Positions 25,811 to 34,432 of a stretch of 64,000 bases of DNA are shown piece by piece. Position 1 is the first letter of the stretch. Every line of letters starts with the position of its first letter. A program made the position numbers and the translations under genes. A model generated the notes under the pieces. That model saw nothing but the letters and a program-made list of their open reading frames with translations. It was not told the DNA's origin and did no database searches. This DNA is from Bradyrhizobium sp. AZCC 2262 (GTDB lineage: Bacteria > Pseudomonadota > Alphaproteobacteria > Rhizobiales > Xanthobacteraceae), in assembly GCF_036924535.1 (NCBI RefSeq), contig NZ_JAZHRT010000001.1:8804001-8868000 (forward strand), in the 5' to 3' direction.

Positions 25811-26899
25811 ATGAAGGCCGCCGTTCTGCATGAAGTCAACCAGCCGCTGGTGATCGAGGATGTCAGCGTGCCGAATCCCGGCCCGCGGGAAGTTCTGATC
25901 CGCACGCGCGTCGCCGGTCTCTGTCATTCCGATCTGCACTTCATGGAAGGACTGTATCCGCATCCGCTGCCGGCCGTGCTTGGGCATGAATCTGCGGGCG
26001 TGGTCGAAAAGGTCGGCTCCGACGTCAACTATGTGAAGCCGGGCGATCACGTCGTGACGTGTCTGTCGGTGTTCTGCGGTACCTGCGACAATTGCACCAC
26101 CGGCCGCACAGTGCTGTGCACGGATACCACCGTGAAGATGCTGCCGGGTGCCTCCAATCGGCTGTCCTGGGCGCGCTCGGAGAAGCTCAATCAGTTCCTC
26201 AACCTCTCGTCCTTCGCCGAGCAGATGCTGGTGCACGAAAACGCCATCGTCAAAATTCGCAAGGACATGCCGCTGGAGCTGGCGGCGCTGATCGGCTGCG
26301 GCGTCATCACCGGCTATGGCGCTGTCGTAAACACCGCAAAAGTTCGGGCCGGCGAAACCGTCGCTGTGATCGGCTGCGGCGGCGTCGGCATGGCGGCGAT
26401 CAACGGCGCGGCGATCGCCGGTGCCGGCCGGATCATCGCGATCGATACCAATCCGGTCAAATTGCAACTCGCCACCAAGCTTGGCGCCACCGACATTGTC
26501 GATCCCTCCAGGGGCGACGTGGTGCAGCAGGTGCGCGAGCTCACGGGTGGGGGCGTGCAACACTCCTTCGAAGTGCTGGGACGGAAAGAAACCGCGGAGC
26601 AGTCCTTTGCGATGCTAGCGGCGGGTGGCACCGCAACCATCGTCGGGATGATCCCGTTCGGCCAGAAGATCGAGCTGCACGGCTTCGATTTCCTCAGGGA
26701 ACGCCGGATCCAGGGTTCGTCAATGGGCTCCAACCATTTCCGCGTCGATATGCCCCGCCTCGTCGAATTCTACATGCGCGGCAAGCTGCATCTGGAGGAC
26801 TGGATCTCGGCCAAACTGAAACTCTCCGAGATCAACGAGGGCTTTGCCAACATGAAGGCCGGCAAGACGCTGCGCAGCGTCATCATGTTTGATAGCTGA
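25811..26899 (+). CDS. Zinc-dependent alcohol dehydrogenase (medium-chain family)
   Basis: The 362-residue protein starts at MKAAVLHEVNQPLVIEDV after AGGGGG. Catalytic zinc ligands are in GLCHSDLHFMEG and GHESAG; structural zinc Cys are in CGTCDNCTTGRTVLC. The cofactor motif is VIGCGGVGMAAINGAAIAGAGRIIAIDTN, with the Asp favouring NAD. Length and motifs fit class III-like alcohol dehydrogenases. It probably oxidises an alcohol to an aldehyde, in the operon with the acyl-CoA dehydrogenase. Confidence 0.9.
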   Translation: MKAAVLHEVNQPLVIEDVSVPNPGPREVLIRTRVAGLCHSDLHFMEGLYPHPLPAVLGHESAGVVEKVGSDVNYVKPGDHVVTCLSVFCGTCDNCTTGRTVLCTDTTVKMLPGASNRLSWARSEKLNQFLNLSSFAEQMLVHENAIVKIRKDMPLELAALIGCGVITGYGAVVNTAKVRAGETVAVIGCGGVGMAAINGAAIAGAGRIIAIDTNPVKLQLATKLGATDIVDPSRGDVVQQVRELTGGGVQHSFEVLGRKETAEQSFAMLAAGGTATIVGMIPFGQKIELHGFDFLRERRIQGSSMGSNHFRVDMPRLVEFYMRGKLHLEDWISAKLKLSEINEGFANMKAGKTLRSVIMFDS

Positions 26900-26912
26900 G
26901 GCGCATATTATT

Positions 26913-27010
26913 CGTCATGCCCGGGCTTGACCCCGGGCATCCATGGGTTTTCGCAAGAAGCCTTTTCACATAGGGGGATGGATTGCCGGGTCAAGCCCGG
27001 CAATGACGGG
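26913..27010. repeat. Palindromic repeat, CGTCATGCCCGGGCTTG family
   Basis: CGTCATGCCCGGGCTTGACC and GGTCAAGCCCGGCAATGACG form long imperfect arms. The family recurs at 32552, 44914 and, in variant form, 58581. It lies between convergent genes. Confidence 0.8.
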
Positions 27011-27017
27011 TTGTTGC

Positions 27018-27371
27018 CTACCGCGAAACGTGCGCCGACACCGCGAACCACTTGCCGTTCTGCTTCGCCCAGCAGTCGGTATAGCGTCCATGCGCTTGCT
27101 GGCCGTCGGCGGTCGTATAGCTGGTGGCGGCGTGGATGATGGCGAAGTCGCCCAGCACGCGGATTTTCACATCGTGTGCGGTTAGATTCTTGATGGTTGC
27201 GGGTATAGCGGTCTGTTTCAGAAATGCCGTGCGGTCAACCAGCGACTTGTCGGGATTCGAGCAATAGAAATCGGCGGCAAGAATCTCGTCAAAACGCTTG
27301 ACATCGGAGTTCTGCACGGAGGCGACATAATCGCGGTTCAGCGCGGTCAGCTCTTCGATATCCCTGCTCAT
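27018..27371 (-). CDS. NTF2-like/DUF4440 protein
   Basis: The 117-residue protein starts at MSRDIEELTALNRDYVASVQNSDVKRFDEIL, a typical SnoaL/DUF4440 helix, followed by FYCSNPDKSLVDRTAFLK and strands VKIRVLGDFAIIHAATSYTTADG and GRYTDCWAKQNGKWFAVSAHVS. Upstream in-frame codons to 27503 derive from a repeat (27409-27480) and are excluded. It is probably a ligand-binding or isomerase-like protein of unknown substrate. Confidence 0.82.
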   Translation of the reverse strand: MSRDIEELTALNRDYVASVQNSDVKRFDEILAADFYCSNPDKSLVDRTAFLKQTAIPATIKNLTAHDVKIRVLGDFAIIHAATSYTTADGQQAHGRYTDCWAKQNGKWFAVSAHVSR

Positions 27372-27408
27372 GGTTTTCCCTTCCGTCCTCGCTTTCCCGC
27401 ATTGTGTG

Positions 27409-27480
27409 GCGCGAGATGGCGAAGCAATCCGCTTTATTCCTGATGAGATTATGGATTGCTTCGCTTCGTACGCAATAACG
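27409..27480. repeat. Palindromic repeat, ATGGATTGCTTCGCTTCG family
   Basis: GCGAGATGGCGAAGCAATCC and GGATTGCTTCGCTTCGTACG form the arms. A lone half copy is at 14804-14832. It is in the short gap between the NTF2-like and amidase genes. Confidence 0.65.
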
Positions 27481-27499
27481 TTGCAGGTAAGTTTTCGCC

Positions 27500-28972
27500 T
27501 CAATCATCAAACATCGGCGGCGGCTTGAAGCCGCCGAATTCGCGCTCGATCAACTCCGCCAGTTTCAGCGTCGTGCGATCCTCCAGCCATGGGCCGACGA
27601 TCTGCACGCCGACCGGCAGGCCATCCGGCGAAAAGCCGGTCGGGATCGCGGTCGAGGGCAGGCCGGGCAAGGTGGCGATGCCGGGCCAGGAGAGCTGATC
27701 GGGATAGACGTAGTCCTTGCTGTCGATCCTGATGCGGCGCTTCTCCTGCTCATCTGAATGATCGTGCGGATAGGCCGGCGTCGGCATGATCGGGCAGATC
27801 ACGGCGTCGTAGACCTTGAAGAGTTCGCGCCATTGCGCGCGCAGGCGCCCGCGCGCACCGTCATCCATCAACCAGTTGCGGTGGCTTTGCACCATGCCGC
27901 GCAGGCGCTCAGTACCGAGGCTCACGTCGCTCTCCGGCAGCGCGGCGAGGGCGGCCTGCGCGCCGGCAATGACTTCCGGCGGGAAGGAGGCGGCGAGGAA
28001 CGACAACAGCATCCGCATGTAGAGCCGGGACGTTTCCGCAAAGTTCGGCAGCAACGCGCTGTTGCGATCGACCTTGACGCCGGTCTTTTCGAGACTGGAG
28101 GTGAGCTGATCGATCGTGCCGCGCACCACCTTGTCGGTCGGCATGACAGGATCGGTGTCGACCACCAGCACGCGAAAATCCTTCAGCGTGCCGTGGCGCG
28201 CCGGCGGCAGCGCGAGCTTGTAACCCTTGCCGGCCTCCAGCGGATCGGGGCCTGCGATGGTATCGAGCAGCAGCGAGAGATCGGCGGCGCTGCGCGCCAT
28301 CGGACCGATCACGGCAAGGTCGCGGTCGAGCGGCAGCGGTTGGAACGGCGGCGGCGTGTGGCCGCGCCCGGGCACCAGGGCAAAGGTCGGCTTGTGCGCA
28401 TAGACGCCGCAATGAAACGCCGGCACCCGCAGCGAGCCGCCGATGTCGGAGCCGAGCGACAGCGGCCCGTAACCGGCTGCGAGCGCGGCAGAGGATCCGC
28501 CGGACGAGCCACCCGGCGTGCGGCCGAGGTCGTAGGGATTGTTGGTGGTGCCGTAAATCTCGTTGTAACTCTGCCAGTCGCCGAGCCCGAGCGGGACGTT
28601 GGTCTTGCCGAGGATGACGCCGCCGGCGTCTTTGACGCGCGAGATCGACAGCGCATCCTCCGTCGGCGTGAAATCCTTCTGCGCAGGAATGCCCCAGGTC
28701 GTCGGCAGGCCTGCGATGTTGTAGGACTCTTTCACCGTCACGGGCAGGCCGAGCAGCGGCTTCTTCACCCCGCGCGCCAGTTCGGCGTCGGCGGCGCGGG
28801 CGGCTAAAAGGGCGCGCTCGAAATCGCGCACGCAAATCGCATTGATCTTCGCGTCGTGCCGTTCGATGCGGCCGATCGCGTCCTCTGCCAGTTCGATCGC
28901 CGAGACCTGCTTTGCCGCCAGCGCGGCCGACAATTCGACGGCGGTCTTGAAGCTCCATTGCGACTTGGCCAA
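27500..28972 (-). CDS. Amidase (amidase-signature family)
   Basis: The roughly 490-residue protein starts best at a TTG ending at 28972 (reading AKSQWSFKTAVEL) with GGGAG about 7 bases upstream; no ATG is available. The Ser-cisSer-Lys triad is in PVTVKESYNIAG (Lys) and GRTPGGSSGGSSAALAAG, then LGSDIGGSLRVPAF. It should hydrolyse an amide or ester to an acid. The C-terminal GVQIVGPWLEDRTTLKLAELIE is usual for the family. It is divergent from the ABC binding-protein gene. Confidence 0.88.
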   Translation of the reverse strand: MAKSQWSFKTAVELSAALAAKQVSAIELAEDAIGRIERHDAKINAICVRDFERALLAARAADAELARGVKKPLLGLPVTVKESYNIAGLPTTWGIPAQKDFTPTEDALSISRVKDAGGVILGKTNVPLGLGDWQSYNEIYGTTNNPYDLGRTPGGSSGGSSAALAAGYGPLSLGSDIGGSLRVPAFHCGVYAHKPTFALVPGRGHTPPPFQPLPLDRDLAVIGPMARSAADLSLLLDTIAGPDPLEAGKGYKLALPPARHGTLKDFRVLVVDTDPVMPTDKVVRGTIDQLTSSLEKTGVKVDRNSALLPNFAETSRLYMRMLLSFLAASFPPEVIAGAQAALAALPESDVSLGTERLRGMVQSHRNWLMDDGARGRLRAQWRELFKVYDAVICPIMPTPAYPHDHSDEQEKRRIRIDSKDYVYPDQLSWPGIATLPGLPSTAIPTGFSPDGLPVGVQIVGPWLEDRTTLKLAELIEREFGGFKPPPMFDD

Positions 28973-29147
28973 GGCGTACTCCCGTTCTGTTATTGGATGC
29001 GGCGCCGATGATGCGCAGTTTGGGCGGACGCGGCAAGAGCAATGGCTGTACAGCGGCGTGCCCGCCACGTTGCCAGCCCTTGGCGAAGGCGGCGTTTGCG
29101 CGCTATTCTCCCGATCAACAAAAAATGAAAACATGTGGGAGGCTCCG

Positions 29148-30149
29148 ATGAGATCGGCGTGGATTGCAGGCGCGGTAATAGCCGTCACAATGGGCGGCAC
29201 GACGGTGACGGCCCGTGCCGCAGAAATCAGGTTGGCCGAGCAGTTCTCGATGGGCTACCTGCAGTTCAACGTCATGAAACGCGACAAACTGATCGAGAAG
29301 TTTGCGACGCAACGCGGCCTGAAGGACTTCAAGGTTTCGTGGCAACGCTTCAACGGTCCGGTGGCGATGAACGAAGCGCTGCTGTCGAATTCGACCGACA
29401 TCGTCAGCGGTGGCGTGCCCGGCCTGATCACACTGTGGGACAAGACGCAGGGCACCTCGTTCGAGGTCAAAGGCATTTGCGCGTTGAGCTCGCAGCCGTT
29501 CCTGCTCAACACTGCCAATCCCGACATCAAGTCCATCAAGGATTTCAGCGAGCGCGATCGCATCGCGGTGCCCTCGATCAAGGTGTCGGTGCAGGCGGTG
29601 CTGCTGCAGATGGCGGCAGCCGCCGCCTATGGCGAGGAAAATTACGGCAAGCTCGATCCGCTTACGGTGTCGATGTCGCCGCCGGATGCGACCATTGCCT
29701 TACTGAGCGGCGCGGGTGGCGTCAGTTCAGCCTTCAGCGTGCCGCCGTTCCAGTTCCAGCAACTGGAACAGAACAACATCCGCACCGTGCTGTCGTCATT
29801 CGACGTGCTCGGGCCGCACACCTTTACGGTGGCGTGGACCTCGGCGCGATTCCGCAAGGACAATCCCGAACTCTACGGCGCATTCCTCGATGCGGTGAAG
29901 GAGGCGACCGCGATCATCGCCGCCGATCCGAAGGGGACCGCGCAAAGCTGGATCAACGATTCCGGCTCAAAGCTGCCGCTGGAGATGGTGACGAAGGTTG
30001 TGACCGGCCCTGGAGTCGAATGGACCATGACGCCCGCCGCCACGATGAAATTCGCCAAATTCATGCGCCGAGTCGGCACCATCAAGCACGAGCCGGCATC
30101 ATGGAAGGACATGTTCTTCCCGGAGATCGGCGGCCTGAACGGAAGCTGA
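29148..30149 (+). CDS. ABC transporter substrate-binding protein, NitT/TauT (SsuA/TauA) type, orphan
   Basis: The 333-residue periplasmic protein starts at MRSAWIAGAVIAVTMGGTTVTARA (signal peptide, cleavage near AAEIRLAEQ) with GGGAGG before it. The two-lobed fold of the NMT1/SsuA family is seen in QFSMGYLQFNVMKRDKLIEKFA, GGVPGLITLWDK and DRIAVPSIKVSVQAVLLQMAAA. No permease or ATPase gene is adjacent, so its transporter lies elsewhere. The gene is transcribed divergently from the amidase, possibly for uptake of the same compound. Confidence 0.88.
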   Translation: MRSAWIAGAVIAVTMGGTTVTARAAEIRLAEQFSMGYLQFNVMKRDKLIEKFATQRGLKDFKVSWQRFNGPVAMNEALLSNSTDIVSGGVPGLITLWDKTQGTSFEVKGICALSSQPFLLNTANPDIKSIKDFSERDRIAVPSIKVSVQAVLLQMAAAAAYGEENYGKLDPLTVSMSPPDATIALLSGAGGVSSAFSVPPFQFQQLEQNNIRTVLSSFDVLGPHTFTVAWTSARFRKDNPELYGAFLDAVKEATAIIAADPKGTAQSWINDSGSKLPLEMVTKVVTGPGVEWTMTPAATMKFAKFMRRVGTIKHEPASWKDMFFPEIGGLNGS

Positions 30150-30175
30150 GCTGTGCAATGGTGCATCATCTCAAT

Positions 30176-30281
30176 CCGTCATCCTGAGGAGCGCGTCTTC
30201 GCGCGTCTCGAAGGATGCACGGCCCGGCTGGTGGCCGTCCATCCTTCGAGGCTCGCTCCGCTCGCACCTCAGGATGACGGG
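30176..30281. repeat. Palindromic repeat, CCGTCATCCTGAGG family
   Basis: CCGTCATCCTGAGGAGCGCG and GCTCGCACCTCAGGATGACGG form the arms, with inner ATCCTTCGAG/CTCGAAGGAT arms. It lies between the convergent binding-protein and mbfA genes. Confidence 0.8.
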
Positions 30282-30324
30282 GATAGGGCTAGACCAGCGG
30301 CTTCGATCCAGCCGCACCTTACTT

Positions 30325-31296
30325 CTACGCGGCTCCGATCAATATCCCAACCGCAAGCACGATGGCGCCGCCGAGCACGATCTGGAACACCGCCTGCAGG
30401 AATGGCGTGTCCATGTAGCGCGCGCGGATGAAGGCGATCGCCCATAGTTCGAAGAACACCACGACGCAGGCGATGGCGGTGGCGATCCAGAACGCGTTCG
30501 GCCAGCTATCCGGCACCAGATAGGGAAAGGTGTGGCCGAGGCCGCCGAGCGTCGTCATCAATCCGCAGGTGATGCCGCGCAGCCAGGGCGAGCCGCGCCC
30601 GGTCAGCGAGCCGTCGTCGGACAGTGCTTCGGCAAAGCCCATGCTGATGCCGGCGCCGATCGAGGCGGCAAGCCCCACCAGAAACGTCTGCCAGTTCTGA
30701 TGCGTGGCAAAGGCGGCGGCGAACAATGGCGCCAGCGTCGAGACGGAGCCGTCCATCAGTCCGGCGAGTCCCGGCTGCACATATTGCAGCACGAACATGC
30801 GCCGGCGCGTCTTGTCTTCCTCGGCGCGCACGTCGGGGCTGAGGATTTCGTCGGTCAGCTTCACCGCGAGTTTTTCGTGGCCCTTTTCTTCCTCGGCGAG
30901 GTCGCCGAGCAAGCGGCGTACGCCGACATCCTCGGCCTGCTCTGCGGCCTTGATGTAGAATTGCTCGGCCTGGAGCTCCATCGTCTCGACCTCCTTGCGG
31001 ATGGTGTCGAGCGACAGGTTCTTGGTCAGCCAGATCGGGCGCCTTCGCAAAAATCCCTTGACGTCCTCGCGACGGATCGGCGGCAGATGTGCGCCGAACC
31101 GCTGCTCGTACATTTCCAGCAGCCGATGGCGGTGGCCGCGTTCTTCCTCGGCCATCTCCTCGAACACCTTGGCCGAGTCCGGATAGCGTTCCGCGAGGTC
31201 TTCCGCGAACGTCATGTAGATGCGGCTGTCTTCCTCCTCGGAAGAGATCGCAACAGCCAGCACCTCGCGCTCGGTCAGATCGGCGAAATTCTTCAC
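30325..31296 (-). CDS. mbfA: Membrane-bound ferritin-like iron exporter MbfA
   Basis: The 323-residue protein fuses a cytoplasmic ferritin/rubrerythrin domain to a VIT1/CCC1 transport domain, and exports iron in Bradyrhizobium and Agrobacterium. The diiron ligands are in [18 protein letters not shown] and [15 protein letters not shown], with a second pair in [13 protein letters not shown] and EEEKGHEKL. The VIT1 part starts at [26 protein letters not shown] and has about five membrane segments. The start is a GTG ending at 31296. An ICE box lies at 31317-31333, so Irr repression in low iron is expected. Confidence 0.93.
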   Translation of the reverse strand: MKNFADLTEREVLAVAISSEEEDSRIYMTFAEDLAERYPDSAKVFEEMAEEERGHRHRLLEMYEQRFGAHLPPIRREDVKGFLRRRPIWLTKNLSLDTIRKEVETMELQAEQFYIKAAEQAEDVGVRRLLGDLAEEEKGHEKLAVKLTDEILSPDVRAEEDKTRRRMFVLQYVQPGLAGLMDGSVSTLAPLFAAAFATHQNWQTFLVGLAASIGAGISMGFAEALSDDGSLTGRGSPWLRGITCGLMTTLGGLGHTFPYLVPDSWPNAFWIATAIACVVVFFELWAIAFIRARYMDTPFLQAVFQIVLGGAIVLAVGILIGAA

Positions 31297-31316
31297 GGGA
31301 CAGCGCCTTTTTGTAG

Positions 31317-31333
31317 TTTAGAATTATTCTAAT
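31317..31333. promoter_or_regulatory. Iron control element (ICE, Irr box) upstream of mbfA
   Basis: TTTAGAATTATTCTAAT is a near-perfect palindrome matching the known ICE/Irr consensus (TTTAGAA-n-TTCTAAA type). It is 21-37 bases before the mbfA start. Irr controls mbfA in Bradyrhizobium, so both sequence and context agree. Confidence 0.85.
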
Positions 31334-31389
31334 ATTGGCTGTCGCCGCCGTCAATTGCCGGGCGTGGCCTGGTTCGCCTTCGCCCCCGT

Positions 31390-32541
31390 CTACGCGCTTG
31401 CCTTTGCTCCTCGAAGGAATTGCACCAGCGACCAACTCACCTCGTTAGCCTGCTCCTGCTGCACCCAGTGGCCCGCGCCATCGACGAGATGGCTTCCGAT
31501 CATGTTGGTGCAGGCCTTCTGCATGGCCTCGTACACGCCGGGGCGTTGATAGGTGCCCCAGTCCTGCTTGCCCGAGATGAAGGCGGAGGGCACGTCGATG
31601 GTGCGGCCCGACCACGTCTGCAGTTCCGGCACGAACGCGCCCGAGGTGCCGCAGCGATACCATTGCAGGCCGCCCTGGAAGCCGGTGCGGGCATATTCGG
31701 CGCTGTAGAAGGCAAGCTCGCTGTCGGGCAACCATTTGTTGGCGGCGATCTCGGCGGCCGATGGCATTTCCTCCGCGACAGTCGTGGCCATGTCCTTGGC
31801 GAGGTCCATGACGTAATAGGTCGGCAGTTTGGCGATTTCGTCCGCGGACCATGATTTGAGCGGGTAGGGGTCGTTGTCTTTCCAGTCCGCGCTCTTGTGA
31901 TGATAGTAGGCGCGCAGGAAATCATGCACGCCTTGCGGCGCGTGGTGCATGTCGTCATTCGCCTCGCGCGTCGAATAGTACCATTGGTAATGCTTGCGCG
32001 GCCGCGGCAGCGCCGCCAACTCGCGATGGATGGGGTCATTGGCAGCCGGTTTGACCGGCTCGTCCACGGTGTCGAACGGCAGCGATGGCGGTCCGCCGAA
32101 CGGGGCGCTCATCAATACGACCGATCGAAACACGTCCGGCCGGATCAGCGCGCACCAGGCGGCAACGGACGAGCCGAAATCATGCCCGATCACGGCATCG
32201 ACAGAGCGGTGGCCAAACGCCGACACCAGTCCGAGCGCGTCGCGCACCAGATTGGGGAGCCGGAACGCGCCGAGACCGCCGTCGTAACTCGGATCCCATC
32301 CGGTGGTGCGGCCGTAGCCGCGCTGGTCCGGCGCGATCACGTGATAGCCGGCCGCTGCCAGAACCGGCATCACCTTGCGCCAAGAGTAAGCGAGTTCGGG
32401 AAAGCCGTGCAACAGCAGCACGCAGGGCCGGCCTTTGGTCTCGAAGCCGGCTTCGAGCACGTGCATGCGCAGGCCGTTGATATCTTCCACGTAGCGGGAC
32501 CGGATGGTGGAGGGGAGCGGGATGTCGGGAAGGGTGGTCAT
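31390..32541 (-). CDS. Alpha/beta-hydrolase, epoxide-hydrolase-like
   Basis: The 383-residue protein starts at MTTLPDIPLPSTIRSRYVEDINGLRMHV (ATG ending at 32541, GAGG upstream). Motifs are LLLHGFPELAYSWRKVMPVLAAAGYHVIAPDQRGYGRTTG (oxyanion hole HGFPE), the nucleophile elbow VIGHDFGSSVAAW with Asp as nucleophile, and the cap region with tyrosines (YYVMDLAKDM, FYSAEYARTG). GHWVQQEQ holds the catalytic His. This suits epoxide hydrolase or haloalkane dehalogenase relatives; the paired cap tyrosines favour the former. It is probably monocistronic, with repeats on its upstream side. Confidence 0.85.
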   Translation of the reverse strand: MTTLPDIPLPSTIRSRYVEDINGLRMHVLEAGFETKGRPCVLLLHGFPELAYSWRKVMPVLAAAGYHVIAPDQRGYGRTTGWDPSYDGGLGAFRLPNLVRDALGLVSAFGHRSVDAVIGHDFGSSVAAWCALIRPDVFRSVVLMSAPFGGPPSLPFDTVDEPVKPAANDPIHRELAALPRPRKHYQWYYSTREANDDMHHAPQGVHDFLRAYYHHKSADWKDNDPYPLKSWSADEIAKLPTYYVMDLAKDMATTVAEEMPSAAEIAANKWLPDSELAFYSAEYARTGFQGGLQWYRCGTSGAFVPELQTWSGRTIDVPSAFISGKQDWGTYQRPGVYEAMQKACTNMIGSHLVDGAGHWVQQEQANEVSWSLVQFLRGAKASA

Positions 32542-32551
32542 GATATTTGCC

Positions 32552-32643
32552 TCGTCATGGCCGGGCTTGTCCCGGCCATCCACGTCTTTTTGTGAAACGA
32601 GACTGTAAAGACGTGGATGCCCGGGACAAGCCCGGGCATGACG
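32552..32643. repeat. Palindromic repeat, CGTCATGGCCGGGCTTG family
   Basis: CGTCATGGCCGGGCTTGTCC with CCACGTCTTT inside, mirrored by AAAGACGTGG and GGACAAGCCCGGGCATGACG. It lies between the hydrolase gene and the AMP-ligase gene. Confidence 0.85.
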
Positions 32644-32660
32644 AAACATTTGCGGCATTT

Positions 32661-32780
32661 CGTAGGGTTGGCAAAGCGGCTTGTCCGCCGTAGCTCGAAG
32701 AGCGAAGGCGGAAGCGTGCCCACCAACACGAGCAGGGTGCTGATGGTGGGCACGGCGCTTCGCGCCTTTGCCCACCCTGC
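32661..32780. repeat. Palindromic repeat, CGTAGGGTTGGCAAAG family (long form)
   Basis: CGTAGGGTTGGCAAAGCG and CGCCTTTGCCCACCCTGC form outer arms, with inner GTGCCCACCA/TGGTGGGCAC arms. It reaches almost to the stop codon of the ligase gene at 32787. Confidence 0.8.
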
Positions 32781-32786
32781 AATTCC

Positions 32787-34325
32787 CTACGCCTTCACCG
32801 CTTTCGGCCAGTACTTGTCCCGCAGATGCCGCTTCACCAGTTTGCCGGTCGGCGTGCGCGGCAATTCGGCTTCGAAGTCGATGCTCTTCGGGCATTTGAT
32901 CGGCGACAGATGTTTGCGGCAGAACACGATCAGTTCGGCCTCGAGCTCCTTTCCGGCCTTGGACATGTCGTGCGGCTGCACCACGGCCTTGACCTCCTCG
33001 CCCATCTCCTCGTTCGGCACGCCGAACACGGCAACGTCGGAGACGGCAGGATGGGTGATCAGGACGTCCTCGGTCTCCTGCGGGTAGATGTTCACGCCGC
33101 CGGAGATGATCATGTAGCTCTTGCGGTCGGTGAGATAGAGAAAGCCTTCCGCGTCGAGATAGCCGACGTCGCCGAGCGTCGACCAGCCTTTTTCATTGTA
33201 GGCCTTCTTCGTCTTCTCGGGATCGTTGTGATAGGTGAAAACAGGTGCATCGGCGAAATAGACCGTGCCGATCTCGCCCACGGGACGCTCCTCGTCGTTC
33301 TCGTCCAATATCTTCACCTTGCCGACCACGGCGCGGCCGACGGTGCCACGGTGGGTGAGCCATTGCTGCGAGGTCGAAACCGTGACGCCGTTGCCTTCGG
33401 AGCCGGCGTAATATTCGATCAGGATCGGTCCCCACCAATCGATCATTTTTGCCTTCACGTCGACCGGGCAGGGCGCGGCGGCGTGGATCGCGCCTTTCAG
33501 CGTTGAGACGTTGTAGCGCGTCCGCACCTCGTCCGGCAGCTTCAGCATGCGCACGAACATGGTCGGCACCAGTTGCGACTGCGTGGCCTTGTATTTCTCG
33601 ACGAGTTTTAAAAATTCCTCGGCGTCGAAATGCTCCATGATGATGGAGGTGCCGCCGAGCGTGATCGCCATCATGTTGAAGCGCAAGGGAGCCGCGTGAT
33701 AGAGCGGCGCCGGCGACAGATAGATGCTGTCGGACGACATGCCGCACATGTCGGCGCAGAGAATTTTCAGCAGCGGGTTCGGCACGTCGATCGCCTTGCC
33801 CTCGAATTCCTTCTTGATGCCTTTCGGACGCCCGGTGGTGCCGGAGGAATAGAGCATGTCGTAGCCCGCTACTTCATCCGATATCGGCATGGCCGGCTGC
33901 TCGGCGGCCTCCTTGTCGAAGGAGCGGAAGCCCGGCTCGGGCTCGTCCATCATGTAGAGCAGCGGTCCGCCGATCTGGCCGACAAGGCCCCTGACCTGTT
34001 CGGCGCATTTCGGCGTGGTGATGAAGACTTTTGCGCCGCAGTCTTTCACGATGTAGGCGATCTCGTCCTGCGTCAGATAGCGGCTGATCGCGGTGTAATA
34101 GAGGCCCGCGCGCTGCGCCGCCCAGCAGATTTCCATGAAGGCGAGGCGGTTTTCCATCAACAGCGCGATGTGGTCGCCGGCCTTCAGCCCGAGCGAACGA
34201 AACAGATGCGCGCCCTGGTTCGAGAGCTCGTCGAGTTCGCGATAGGTGATTGCCTTGCCGGTCGCCGCCATCTGATAGGCGATCTTGTTCGGGTAGGTGC
34301 GCGCGTGGATGGAGGGGTGGGTCAT
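32787..34325 (-). CDS. Acyl-CoA synthetase (AMP-dependent)
   Basis: The 512-residue adenylate-forming enzyme activates a carboxylic acid with ATP and CoA. P-loop motif LYSSGTTGRPKGI is near residue 168, motif YYAGSEGNG and ATP-binding STLGDVGYLDAEGFLYLTDR follow, and the catalytic Lys is in RTPTGKLVKR at the C-terminus. The N-terminus MTHPSIHARTYPNKIAYQMAATGKAITYRELDE is typical. It is downstream of the thiolase gene on the same strand, with a palindromic repeat in the 107-base gap, so it belongs to the beta-oxidation regulon divergent from the TetR gene. Confidence 0.92.
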   Translation of the reverse strand: MTHPSIHARTYPNKIAYQMAATGKAITYRELDELSNQGAHLFRSLGLKAGDHIALLMENRLAFMEICWAAQRAGLYYTAISRYLTQDEIAYIVKDCGAKVFITTPKCAEQVRGLVGQIGGPLLYMMDEPEPGFRSFDKEAAEQPAMPISDEVAGYDMLYSSGTTGRPKGIKKEFEGKAIDVPNPLLKILCADMCGMSSDSIYLSPAPLYHAAPLRFNMMAITLGGTSIIMEHFDAEEFLKLVEKYKATQSQLVPTMFVRMLKLPDEVRTRYNVSTLKGAIHAAAPCPVDVKAKMIDWWGPILIEYYAGSEGNGVTVSTSQQWLTHRGTVGRAVVGKVKILDENDEERPVGEIGTVYFADAPVFTYHNDPEKTKKAYNEKGWSTLGDVGYLDAEGFLYLTDRKSYMIISGGVNIYPQETEDVLITHPAVSDVAVFGVPNEEMGEEVKAVVQPHDMSKAGKELEAELIVFCRKHLSPIKCPKSIDFEAELPRTPTGKLVKRHLRDKYWPKAVKA

Positions 34326-34340
34326 GGGTGTTCCTCAGAA

Positions 34341-34432
34341 CGCGAATGGCGAGTAGCGAATGGCGAATAGGGAAGAAGGGCAGGCGGTCGCCCTTCACCT
34401 ACTCACCATTCGCTATTCGCCATTCGCTATTC
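34341..34432. repeat. Palindromic repeat, GCGAATGGCGAATAG family
   Basis: CGAATGGCGAGTAGCGAATGGCGAATAG is mirrored by CTATTCGCCATTCGCTATTC (arms quoted in part). A second copy is at 36396-36474. It fills the gap between the ligase and thiolase genes. Confidence 0.85.
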
